Of a stretch of 64,000 nucleotides of DNA, positions 17,827 through 26,473 are shown one piece after another (the first letter of the stretch is position 1; every line of letters begins with the position of its first letter). A model generated the notes under the pieces. The model saw nothing but the letters and a program-made list of their open reading frames with translations. It did not search any database and was not told where the DNA came from. Source of the DNA: Saprospiraceae bacterium (GTDB taxonomy: Bacteria; Bacteroidota; Bacteroidia; Chitinophagales; Saprospiraceae); assembly GCA_025055285.1 (NCBI GenBank), contig JANWXM010000020.1, forward strand, positions 1-64,000, written 5' to 3'. The translations under genes were made by a program, and so were the position numbers.

Positions 17827-19473
17827 ATGAGTAGAAAAGGCCTCTTGTTTATCGCATTCTGGAGTATGACCTGTGTTCTGCTCGCTCAAGGGAGAATATT
17901 TACGAGAGAGGACACCTTACGCGGCAGCATCACAGCGGAGCGAGCATGGTGGGATGTTACGTATTACTGCTTAAATATTCAGGTGGATCTAGACTCGCAG
18001 TACCTTCGAGGTACCAATACTATTTGTTATCGGGTAACGGGCGCTGGCCAGACAATGCAAATCGATTTGCAGCCGCCTCTCGTGCTCGAACGCGCTGAAC
18101 AAGATGGGCAGCCACTGACAATTGTGCGCGAAACAAGAAGTGTATATCATCTTCAGCTCAAGAAGGAACAAGTGCCCGGCGCAATTGAAACCCTCAAACT
18201 TTGGTATCGCGGCCGTCCTGCTCGGGCGCGCAATGCTCCGTGGGATGGAGGTTTCTCCTGGGCTAAGGATAGCGCAGGTCGGCACTGGGTAGCCACCTCT
18301 TGTCAGAGCAGGGGCGCTAGCATTTGGTGGCCGTGTAAAGACCATCCCTCCGACGAACCTGATTCCCAAACCACTATTCTCACCGTCCGCCAACCTTACG
18401 ACGCCATATCTAATGGCCGCCTGCGTCGAGTAATTCAAAACGCAGACAGCACGCGAACGTTTGAATGGCACGTTCAAAATCCAATAAATAATTATGGTGT
18501 AACCCTAAACATTGCCGTATATGCGCATTTTGCCGACACCTTTCAGGGCGAAAACGGTGTGCTCACCCTAGATTACTATGTTCTGCCCGAGAATCTTGAG
18601 CGCGCTAAGCGGCACTTTCAACAGGTCAAGACCATGCTTCGAGCTTTTGAATACTGGTTTGGGCCATATCCCTTCTATTCAGATGGTTATAAATTGGTAG
18701 AAACACCTTTTCTTGGAATGGAACACCAAAGTGCCATTGCCTATGGCAATGGCTACGAGAACGGCTACATGGGCATAGATTTATCCGGTTCCGGTCACGG
18801 GCTAAGTTGGGATTACATTATTGTTCATGAATCGGGCCATGAGTGGTTTGCCAACAACTTGACATATTGCGACTTTGCCGACATGTGGGTCCATGAGGGT
18901 TTTACTTCCTACAGCGAAGGGTTGTTCGTAGAGTATCTTTTCGGCAAAAAGGCAGCAGAGGAATATTTGCTCGGGTTGCGCAGAAGAATTGTAAATGACA
19001 GCCCAGTCATTGGTCCATATGGTGTGAATGCACGCGGCTCAACGGACATGTATCCCAAAGGAGCAAATTTGCTACACACCCTTCGACAGATTGTAAACAA
19101 CGATTCGTTATGGCGCGCTGTTCTACGTGGGCTAAACCGCGATTTTTATCACAAGGTAGTTAGCAGCTCCGAAGTGGAAGCTTATTTGAGCAAGCATACA
19201 GGAAAGAATCTGCAGAAAGTCTTTGACCAATACCTTCGCCACACGCGTATTCCCGTCTTGGAATATCGCCTCAAAAAGGGCCAGATTGTCTACCGTTGGA
19301 ATAACTGTATTCCCGAATTCAATATGCCCGTTAAAGTATCCTTGGCCCCTGGAAAGTGGCTTTTTCTGTACCCCACCACTGAGTGGAAAATCATGCATGT
19401 GCCTGGCTTCAACCCCAAAAGCTTCAGGGTGGATGAGAACTTTTACATCCATACCTTAGAGGTGAAAGAATAA
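17827..19473 (+). CDS. M1-family zinc metallopeptidase
   Basis: 548 residues with an N-terminal signal peptide (hydrophobic residues 4-20, ending LAQ). The gluzincin site is complete: HESGH at His334-His338 with Glu335 as base, and the third ligand Glu357 (WVHEGFTSYSEG) exactly 19 residues after the second His. The exopeptidase-type GMEHQ motif (FLGMEHQSAIAYG) is also present, in place of the more common GAMEN. The N-terminal beta-sandwich of M1 proteins covers about residues 35-250. It probably trims peptides in the periplasm. It lacks a T9SS sorting domain. It converges, across 676 bp, on the serine dehydratase gene. Confidence 0.92.
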   Translation: MSRKGLLFIAFWSMTCVLLAQGRIFTREDTLRGSITAERAWWDVTYYCLNIQVDLDSQYLRGTNTICYRVTGAGQTMQIDLQPPLVLERAEQDGQPLTIVRETRSVYHLQLKKEQVPGAIETLKLWYRGRPARARNAPWDGGFSWAKDSAGRHWVATSCQSRGASIWWPCKDHPSDEPDSQTTILTVRQPYDAISNGRLRRVIQNADSTRTFEWHVQNPINNYGVTLNIAVYAHFADTFQGENGVLTLDYYVLPENLERAKRHFQQVKTMLRAFEYWFGPYPFYSDGYKLVETPFLGMEHQSAIAYGNGYENGYMGIDLSGSGHGLSWDYIIVHESGHEWFANNLTYCDFADMWVHEGFTSYSEGLFVEYLFGKKAAEEYLLGLRRRIVNDSPVIGPYGVNARGSTDMYPKGANLLHTLRQIVNNDSLWRAVLRGLNRDFYHKVVSSSEVEAYLSKHTGKNLQKVFDQYLRHTRIPVLEYRLKKGQIVYRWNNCIPEFNMPVKVSLAPGKWLFLYPTTEWKIMHVPGFNPKSFRVDENFYIHTLEVKE

Positions 19474-20149
19474 ATGCCTTGATCTTGCCTCCTCTCTTAC
19501 AACTTTTGTAAACATACTTAGGCAAGTGAAAAACAAATGTTGTCTGACACCTAAAAATTTAAACTACAGAGCTAACTGTTCGAGATACTGCAGCATTTCT
19601 GTTGATTATCGCTGGCTCAATAGTGTCAAAGCGTGCGTGTTGAGAATAATCCTGTAGCACTAGTAACAACAGAAAATGTTGTTTTGACTGTAATGATGAC
19701 TTTATTTTTTCTGTTTTCTATTCCTATGACTGCCTTACTTTAAGTTAGGGAAGTCTAAATTTGGCTTTGAGATTAAATGTATTCCTTTTTCTTCTAACGG
19801 CCTTTTACTCACGCGAGGGTATAATTCCAATCCACAAAAGTGGTTTTCTGTTTATGAAGTGTTGAATTTAGTCTTAATGCTCATTCTTTCTATCTAACTC
19901 CTGAGGTTGCGGTCTATATAGAGAAGTATTCGCTTACAACGAGTTCAACTGCGCTCACATAGCGGACTACCTTTTCGTTGCACCCCTCCTATCGGGTTAT
20001 TTATCTAGCTGACTTGCTAGAATAAAAAATTCAACAGCGAACGAAGCGACATCTAGTTTGCTAGGTCACTTTCTTTGTCGATTAATTTACATAAAACCCG
20101 CTTATTTTCAATCCTTTACGCACTAACTATCGAAACGCGGGTTTGATTT
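19474..20149 (+). other. Long convergent intergenic region, no gene found
   Basis: 676 bp between two genes that point at each other, so no promoter is needed here. It is AT-rich, and I see no supported frame or tRNA. It holds a hairpin near its right end (see terminator) and two small CTAG-flanked repeats near 20010-20065. A small RNA or decayed gene cannot be excluded. Confidence 0.3.
20094..20144 (-). terminator. Putative terminator of the serine dehydratase gene
   Basis: An 8-bp stem (20094-20101 with 20137-20144, AAACCCGC/GCGGGTTT) closes a long 35-nt loop just after the stop codon on the minus strand, and is followed by TTTTA on that strand. The loop is longer than usual. Confidence 0.35.
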
Positions 20150-21568
20150 TCAACACTCTGCTAGGCTGACCGCTATGGCTAGACCTCCATCCGCTGTTTC
20201 TTTGTATTTATTGCTCATGTCCTGGGCTGTTTCTTTCATTGTTCTAATCACAGTGTCTAGCGTCACTTTAGCCTTGGCTGGGTCGCTGCTTAGGGCGATT
20301 TGTGCGGCAGTGATTGCCTTTATTGCACCCATTGTATTTCGCTCGATACAAGGCACCTGCACTAAGCCGCCGATAGGGTCGCAAGTCATACCCAAATGGT
20401 GTTCCATGGCAATTTCTGCAGCCATGAGGGCTTGTTCGGGCGAGCCTCCAAGTCGCTCGGCAAGAGCGCCAGCAGCCATAGCAGAGGAGACGCCAATTTC
20501 GGCCTGACAGCCGCCCATTGCCGCCGAGATGGTTGCGCCTTTTTTAAACAGGCCACCTAGTTCGCCTGCTGTCAGCAAGAAGCGAACAATATCCTCATCA
20601 GCGCGAAATTCTGGACAGAAACAAACACCATACAGGAGAACAGCGGGGATGACGCCTGCCGCTCCATTTGTCGGCGCCGTAACTACACGCCCAAAAGCTG
20701 CATTTTCCTCGTTGACAGCCAGCGCAAAACAGCTTACCCAGTTGAGAATTTCGCGAAAGGACCAATGCCTTTGGCGAAGGTGTGCTATCCAGCTCTCTGG
20801 GTCTGAGTAATGGCAAGATGGACCCAGTAGGCCTCGATTTAACGCGGGAGCCCGCCGGACAACGCCTAATCCTCCAGGGAGAATGCCCTCTGTATGGCAG
20901 CCCTTATAGACGCATCGGCACATGACGTTCCAGATGCGCAGCAAGCCTAAATGAACGGCCTCTGCCGACCGCCATGTCAATTCGTTTTGAAGCACGATGT
21001 CCGAAATCGGCTTTCCTTCTAAGCGGCACCAATGGGCTAGATCGGCGCCTCGGTCGCACGGGAAAGGCAGCAGGGCTTCTTCAGGGCGAGATGCTTCTCC
21101 TTCCTTAACGACAAAGCCACCGCCTACAGAGTAGTACGTCTGACTGTAGCCTCTTCCGCCATGAAAAAAAGCTCGAAAGGTCATGCCATTGGCGTGATAG
21201 GGCAGAGTCTCGTGATAATGGAAAGAAATATCGCTTTCTGGGTCAAATGCCAAGGAGTGCTGCCCGCCTAGGCGAAGGCGTTTCTCCGATTGAATGCGCT
21301 TAAAAGTGGGAATAACTTCTTGTTCGGCAATTGTCTCTGGGTCATCTCCATTCAAGCCCAGTGCCACGGCTAGGTCTGTCCCATGTCCCTTTCCTGTTTT
21401 GGCTAAAGAGCCGTAGAGGTCTACTTGTATAGCAGCGACATGTTCTAGCGGTTCCTTTTGGCTAATCTCTTGCACAAAGCGCTGAGCGGCCCGCCAAGGT
21501 CCCATTGTGTGAGAACTCGAGGGACCTATACCTATTTTAAAAATGTCAAAAACGCTAATACGTTCCAT
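20150..21568 (-). CDS. sdaA: L-serine ammonia-lyase (L-serine dehydratase), iron-sulfur type, single chain
   Basis: 472 residues, the size of the single-chain bacterial enzymes in which the beta domain (N-terminal, [18 protein letters not shown]) and alpha domain are fused. It converts L-serine to pyruvate and ammonia using a [4Fe-4S] cluster; the family cysteines are seen in [18 protein letters not shown] and near [10 protein letters not shown]. The [10 protein letters not shown] and [18 protein letters not shown] segments are typical. Cytoplasmic. It stands alone, with 144 bp to the alkyltransferase-like gene upstream. Confidence 0.95.
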   Translation of the reverse strand: MERISVFDIFKIGIGPSSSHTMGPWRAAQRFVQEISQKEPLEHVAAIQVDLYGSLAKTGKGHGTDLAVALGLNGDDPETIAEQEVIPTFKRIQSEKRLRLGGQHSLAFDPESDISFHYHETLPYHANGMTFRAFFHGGRGYSQTYYSVGGGFVVKEGEASRPEEALLPFPCDRGADLAHWCRLEGKPISDIVLQNELTWRSAEAVHLGLLRIWNVMCRCVYKGCHTEGILPGGLGVVRRAPALNRGLLGPSCHYSDPESWIAHLRQRHWSFREILNWVSCFALAVNEENAAFGRVVTAPTNGAAGVIPAVLLYGVCFCPEFRADEDIVRFLLTAGELGGLFKKGATISAAMGGCQAEIGVSSAMAAGALAERLGGSPEQALMAAEIAMEHHLGMTCDPIGGLVQVPCIERNTMGAIKAITAAQIALSSDPAKAKVTLDTVIRTMKETAQDMSNKYKETADGGLAIAVSLAEC

Positions 21569-21712
21569 AGTACCCTAAAGGTATGGGCAAAAGAGAGCGT
21601 TCTTTTGCTATTTTGAGCAAAGCAAACAAATAACATCGAGATTTCTGCAGACTCGCCTTCTAATCGGGTACACGTGCTCAGACTGAAGACCTTCAAGAAA
21701 ACCAAGATTTGA

Positions 21713-22033
21713 CTACTCCTCTGCCTGCGCCGGGTGCCAGAAATGACGCTCAAAATCTACTACTCGGTTATTCGTTACTCGCACACCCTCGCTTTCCAAC
21801 AATTGCTGCATCATAGTAGGAGTAGGAAAATGTAGTCGGCCCGTAAGTTCACCTCTGCGATTCACAACGCGATGGGCCGGTACATTAGCTACCCCTATGC
21901 TCTGATAAAGAGCCCACCCTACCATACGGGCTGAGCCGAGAGCTAAATAGTCGGCAATTGCGCCGTAAGTAGTGACTCGTCCTCTCGGGATGCGACGAGT
22001 TACAGCATACACTTTTTCCACGTAGTTTTCCAT
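21713..22033 (-). CDS. Alkyltransferase-like (ATL) protein, MGMT fold lacking the active cysteine
   Basis: 106 residues, matching the MGMT DNA-binding domain alone: VYAVTRRIPRGRVTTYGAIA is the helix-turn-helix with the arginine finger region, followed by ARMVGWALYQS. At the methyl-acceptor site PCHRV the sequence is VPAHRVV, so the cysteine is replaced by alanine. ATL proteins bind O6-alkylguanine, flip it out, and hand it to nucleotide excision repair, without removing the alkyl group themselves. The start is ATG at 22031-22033. It lies 15 bp after the OsmC-like gene on the same strand, so both may form a small stress operon. Confidence 0.9.
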   Translation of the reverse strand: MENYVEKVYAVTRRIPRGRVTTYGAIADYLALGSARMVGWALYQSIGVANVPAHRVVNRRGELTGRLHFPTPTMMQQLLESEGVRVTNNRVVDFERHFWHPAQAEE

Positions 22034-22048
22034 CTGCGCTTCTTTAGT

Positions 22049-22450
22049 TTACCAAACGAATTCTACGTGTTGCACGATGTCGGGATGTAAGCTTAAGGCT
22101 ACCGGACAGGTATGGGCGATATGCTCAAAGAGGGCTTTGTCTTCGTCCGAGTAATTGTTCGGCGGCATGTGAATGCGGATTTCTATGCGAGCAATCCGAC
22201 GTGGATGGGCAGCCATAACTTTGGTTACTTCTGCACGAGCACCATCTATACTCACGCCGCGGTTGCGAACACGCATACCCATGATGGTTAGCATGCAGGA
22301 GGCTAGCGATACCGCACACAAATCGGTAGGCGAAAAAGCCTCACCCTTACCGTGATTGTCGGGAGGTGCATCGGTATTGATTTGAGTGTTCGAAAGTAAA
22401 TGGGTAAGGGTGCAACGCAAATTGCCATCGTAAGTTACTGTAGCAGTCAT
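22049..22450 (-). CDS. OsmC/Ohr-family protein
   Basis: 133 residues from the ATG at 22448-22450. This start is preferred over one 67 codons upstream because it gives the standard OsmC N-terminus (MTATVTYDGNLRC) and length. Visible family features are the first reactive-cysteine region FSPTDLCAVSLASCMLTIMG and the second near HIAHTCPVALSLHPDI. OsmC/Ohr proteins reduce organic hydroperoxides with a cysteine pair in the cytoplasm; the DLCAVSLASC form is that of the OsmC-like (YhfA/OsmC) group. It probably shares a transcript with the ATL gene. Confidence 0.9.
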   Translation of the reverse strand: MTATVTYDGNLRCTLTHLLSNTQINTDAPPDNHGKGEAFSPTDLCAVSLASCMLTIMGMRVRNRGVSIDGARAEVTKVMAAHPRRIARIEIRIHMPPNNYSDEDKALFEHIAHTCPVALSLHPDIVQHVEFVW

Positions 22451-22829
22451 GAACTTTTTTTGATGCAAAATAAAATACAGAAATCTCAAGTCCGTATCTT
22501 CTAAGCTATTAAATAGTCGGATTTCTTTTTGCTCAGCGGCCTTCGATGCCTTGCCTCCTGAGGTAACACACTTGGCATGGAGCGTTTGGTGCCTAATATG
22601 GCTTTGGATGGCCCCTTTGGCAATAGTTTGCCATTTATGCAAGGTTTGCAATTGTTTGTTGATGAGGCTCTTCTGTAGGACGTGGAGGGGCGTATGTACC
22701 CCTCATACGATGGCTTTTCCAAAAAAATAGCGGGCAAGCACTCACATTCATTAAACCTGGGCAAGGAAGAAGAGTCTTAGATGGTAGACTTTTTTGAAAT
22801 TCGCTTTTAACCTAGAGGCAAAATATTTT

Positions 22830-24476
22830 ATGGCGTCACTTCAACCTCTTTCAGTTAGTGCCCTGGGGCATCGGCGTGCAGCGCATTTGCTGCGGCGCAC
22901 GAGTTTCCGTTATACGAAGGCACGCGTTGATGAGCTAGCGGCTCTGCCTGTAGACAAGGCAGTGGCTAAGTTGCTTACTGCTTACCCCTTGCGCATGCAG
23001 CAACCGCTATACCCTGATTCGAACGGCAACATTGCTTGGCTGTTGCCACCGCCTGGCCAGAGTTTTCCTGCGGAAGACTCTATTCTGCGGCGTTATGTGA
23101 TGGCCTGGTGGGTTAGCGAGGCGCTTCACGACCCGGGTATTGTCCATCGCATGGTCTTGTTTTTGCACCAGCACCTTGTCGTGGATGCTGTTTCGGGTAA
23201 TAATGCCAACTTTTTCGACTATTTATCGCTGTTGCGATGGGCTGCTTTGGGTAATTTTAAGAAGCTCGTGACGAAGATTGTCACCGACAATTGCATGTTG
23301 CGGTATTTGAACAACCACCAAAATACAAAGACAAACCCTAACGAAAATTTTGCCCGCGAGTTTTTTGAACTGTTTACTATTGGAAAGGGCCCTCAAATAG
23401 GCCCAGAGGATTACACCAACTATACGGAACACGACATTATTCAAGCCGCACGGGTATTCACAGGTTTTCGAGCACGTGCTAACCGCGACCAGCTAGACCC
23501 GGAAACAGCCATACCACGAGGCATCGCGGTTATTTCTCAACACGATACAGGGCCTAAAACCTTTAGCAGCAAGTTCCAGAATACTACCATTCAGGGCGCT
23601 ACAACAAATGCCGGAATGTGGTTGGAGCTTGATGCTCTGGTCAACATGGTTTTTGCCCAATCTGAAACAGCGCGCCTATTCTGCCGCCGATTGTATCGCT
23701 TCTTTGTGAGCCGATACATTACACCAGAAATTGAGGCCGACGTTATTGAACCGTTGGCCCAGACGTTCCGCACAAGTGGATACGAAATTAAGCCTGTCTT
23801 AGAAAAACTGCTGCAGAGCAAGCACTTCTATGATGAAGATGATACCGAGGTTGGCGATGAAATTATCGGCGGCATGATCCGCTCTCCGCTGGACGCGACG
23901 CTGCAAATGATGAGCTTTTTCAACGTAACTCTGCCCGACCCGAACAGTAATCCGAAAGGGCACTATTTAGACTTGTTTTCCAACGGCGTTATTCAACGCA
24001 TCCTGACGCCAGCAGGGTTTCCTCTCTTCCTGCCCATCGACGTGGCAGGCTATCCAGCCTACTATCAAGAGCCGGAGTACAGTCGGCAGTGGTTCAACTC
24101 AAGTACTATCATTCCGCGTTACAAACTCCCTGAACAACTGCTTACAGGGCGCATTAGCCTAGGGGCAAACCCGAATGCTCAGCTTTTCTTCAAAGTAGAC
24201 CTTGTCTCTTGGGTGCGCAACAGCAGTTTCTTCTCTGACCCATCTGACCCTTATACATTAGTGGATGAATTGCTGCGCTACCTCCTGCCCACCCCCATTA
24301 GTTCTGAGCGGTTTAATTATTTCTATAACGATGTATTTCTCAATCATTTACCACCTTACGACTGGACGTATGAATGGCAAGACTATTTAAAGACCAACAA
24401 CCCTGTGGAGGTGCGGATTCCTTTAGAGCGCCTCTTCAAAGCTATTCTGTACTCGCAAGAATTTCAAACCTTTTAA
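22830..24476 (+). CDS. DUF1800 family protein
   Basis: 548 residues from ATG 22830, with AGAGG 12 bp upstream; an in-frame ATG 36 bp earlier is the alternative. Conserved DUF1800 segments are LGHRRAAHLLRRTSFRYT at the N-terminus, MVLFLHQHLV, NPNENFAREFFELFTIG, YTEHDIIQAARVFTGF and HDTGPKTF. DUF1800 and DUF1501 genes occur together in many bacteria, and the pair is present here with a 44-bp gap, clearly co-transcribed. The biochemical role is not known; the ordered HxxxH and Asp/Glu residues hint at a metal-dependent enzyme, but that is inference. No clear signal peptide is seen. Confidence 0.9.
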   Translation: MASLQPLSVSALGHRRAAHLLRRTSFRYTKARVDELAALPVDKAVAKLLTAYPLRMQQPLYPDSNGNIAWLLPPPGQSFPAEDSILRRYVMAWWVSEALHDPGIVHRMVLFLHQHLVVDAVSGNNANFFDYLSLLRWAALGNFKKLVTKIVTDNCMLRYLNNHQNTKTNPNENFAREFFELFTIGKGPQIGPEDYTNYTEHDIIQAARVFTGFRARANRDQLDPETAIPRGIAVISQHDTGPKTFSSKFQNTTIQGATTNAGMWLELDALVNMVFAQSETARLFCRRLYRFFVSRYITPEIEADVIEPLAQTFRTSGYEIKPVLEKLLQSKHFYDEDDTEVGDEIIGGMIRSPLDATLQMMSFFNVTLPDPNSNPKGHYLDLFSNGVIQRILTPAGFPLFLPIDVAGYPAYYQEPEYSRQWFNSSTIIPRYKLPEQLLTGRISLGANPNAQLFFKVDLVSWVRNSSFFSDPSDPYTLVDELLRYLLPTPISSERFNYFYNDVFLNHLPPYDWTYEWQDYLKTNNPVEVRIPLERLFKAILYSQEFQTF

Positions 24477-24520
24477 AAGGTAGAAATGCCCTATTGTTCA
24501 CCTTCCTTTGCTAAAAAAAT

Positions 24521-26170
24521 ATGAAACGCCGAGAATTTCTTAAAATAGTGCCGGCCGCTGGCATCTCTTCGTTTTTGCTCAACGGCTTTGCCATACGTCC
24601 CTTTGCAAACAGCCGTTTGGCTCGTCTCCTCAGCAGTTGCGAAGACATCCAGGAACGCACATTGGTACTCATTCAACTCAAAGGAGGCAATGACGGCCTC
24701 AATAATCTGGTTCCGTTGGCTCAATACAGTCGTTATCGAGCCCTGAGACCCACAACAGGCTTGGCAGAGAGCGGCTTAATTGAGCTGGACAGCACCCTCG
24801 AAGATCAAAAACGGATTGGGCTCCACCCAGCCATGCAAGCGCTGAAAGAACTTTATGACCGCGGCTGGGTAAGCATTGTGCAAGGTGTTGGTTATCCTAA
24901 TCCAAATCAGTCACACTTCAAAAGCACCGATTTATGGCTCACGGGAGGCGACGGCACGCCGGCTAATTACAACATTAGTTCAGGATGGATGGGCCGTTCG
25001 CTGCAAGCGCTTTTTCCCGACGTTGCAGGGGCGCCTACGCCAACCATGCCTGATCCTTTAGGAATCCAGGTGGGCGACACCAACCCATCGTTAGGCTTCC
25101 ACACCGAAACCGAGCATCAAAACGCCATCAACCTAAGTGGGCAGGACCCGGCTGGTTTCTACTCTCTAGTACAGACGATTGGAGGTGCTCCTGTACTTGA
25201 CCTGCCCGACAGTGAACACGGTGAAGAGCTGGCTTACATCATGTCTGTAGAGCGCAGTGTTAATCAATATGCTAAACGCATTACAGAGGTGTTTAACGCT
25301 GGTACTAACATAGGTTCATACCCGAATACTGCTCTGGCCAACCAATTGAAGACTGTGGCCCGCCTTATTCGAGGTGGCATAAAGACCAAAATCTTCTTGT
25401 GTAGTATAGGCGGCTTCGACACCCACAATGCTCAGGTAGATTCCGGCGATACTACAAAGGGTGTACATGCCAATCTCCTCCGAACGCTCAGCGAGGCCAT
25501 TAAGGCATTTATGGATGATTTGAACAAGATGTCTATTGCCCATCGAGCAATTGTTTGTACCTTTTCGGAATTCGGACGCTGTGCTGCCGAAAACGGCTCT
25601 TTTGGCACGGACCATGGCACATTAGCCCCCATGTATATCGTGGGCAAAGGTGTAAATCCAGGTGTATCGGGCACAAACGTCAACCTCAGCGATCTAACAA
25701 ACGACAATCAGTTGAAAGGCACTCAACACGACTACCGTCAGGTATTTGCTACTTTGTTACAAGACTGGCTTGGCGCAAACGATTGGGTTTTGTCGCAGGC
25801 ATTCTTTACGCCCTATCCAAAAGTGTCGCTTATTAGCCCAGCCTTCATAGTGAGCCCTCATTGCTACTACGGCGGCAGTACTACATCTGTGGAAGACTTG
25901 GAGTACAGAGAAGACAAGATGCTGCTTTATCCGAACCCGGCATGTACTTCTACTGAGGTCTTTCTGCGCTCAACTACTGCTTATGAGGGCGTGCTGAGCG
26001 TACACAGCATAGGTGGCTCGTTGGTTCACTACCAGCGAGTGCTTGTCGAACCAGGCGACAATGCTTTCCTTGTCGATGTCTTGCGCCTATCTCCGGGCAC
26101 GTATCTCGTGCGCCTGAAGAATACGCTCACTGGAGCTACCAAAGTGGCGAAGATGAGCGTAATGCGTTGA
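24521..26170 (+). CDS. DUF1501 (sulfatase-fold) protein with T9SS sorting domain
   Basis: 549 residues. The N-terminus MKRREFLKIVPAAGISSFLLNG is a twin-arginine-like signal. The DUF1501 domain (residues about 45-450) has the opening LIQLKGGNDGLNNLVPL, the IGGFDTHNAQ motif, and FSEFGRCAAENGSFGTDHG, which place it in the alkaline-phosphatase/sulfatase superfamily. The C-terminal 80 residues (LLYPNPACTSTEVFL ... GTYLVRL ... KVAKMSVMR) form a type A T9SS sorting domain, so the mature protein is exported across the outer membrane and probably attached to the cell surface. A Tat-like signal with a T9SS tail suggests folding with a cofactor before outer-membrane export, though the Tat call is tentative. 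Confidence 0.93.
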   Translation: MKRREFLKIVPAAGISSFLLNGFAIRPFANSRLARLLSSCEDIQERTLVLIQLKGGNDGLNNLVPLAQYSRYRALRPTTGLAESGLIELDSTLEDQKRIGLHPAMQALKELYDRGWVSIVQGVGYPNPNQSHFKSTDLWLTGGDGTPANYNISSGWMGRSLQALFPDVAGAPTPTMPDPLGIQVGDTNPSLGFHTETEHQNAINLSGQDPAGFYSLVQTIGGAPVLDLPDSEHGEELAYIMSVERSVNQYAKRITEVFNAGTNIGSYPNTALANQLKTVARLIRGGIKTKIFLCSIGGFDTHNAQVDSGDTTKGVHANLLRTLSEAIKAFMDDLNKMSIAHRAIVCTFSEFGRCAAENGSFGTDHGTLAPMYIVGKGVNPGVSGTNVNLSDLTNDNQLKGTQHDYRQVFATLLQDWLGANDWVLSQAFFTPYPKVSLISPAFIVSPHCYYGGSTTSVEDLEYREDKMLLYPNPACTSTEVFLRSTTAYEGVLSVHSIGGSLVHYQRVLVEPGDNAFLVDVLRLSPGTYLVRLKNTLTGATKVAKMSVMR

Positions 26171-26473
26171 GATCAATCACAGCAAATTTCCCTTCACCCT
26201 AGGCCCGATGTGCAGTGCGCAGTGGGCCTAATTATTGTTTACTCGAGGCTGAGGCCATTAAATGTTTTGCATTGTTTCTTCGCTGAATCGACCCTTTCAA
26301 GCTATCGTATTAGCACGATTCAAACGTTGCTTCCCTTTACCCGAAGAGCTGGCCTACAGAAAGACGTTCGAGGGAGCCTCTAGACAAGCACCTCGCGACT
26401 CTAGCGCCACAGCCTTTCACCCTGTGTTTGCGACACCCTCCACCCGACGTGCTTGCCCTTGTCAACGAGAGCT
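26171..26473 (+). other. Convergent intergenic region
   Basis: 303 bp between the DUF1501 and photolyase genes. Only the hairpin at 26200-26230 is identifiable; short frames present here are not supported. Confidence 0.3.
26200..26230 (+). terminator. Putative terminator after the DUF1800/DUF1501 pair
   Basis: TAGGCCC (26200-26206) pairs with GGGCCTA (26224-26230), 30 bp after the stop codon, followed by ATTATTGTTT. The 17-nt loop contains a second small palindrome. Confidence 0.55.

Noticed and set aside
17989-18477. 162-codon frame on the minus strand
   Set aside because: Inside the M1 peptidase coding sequence, whose motifs are complete.
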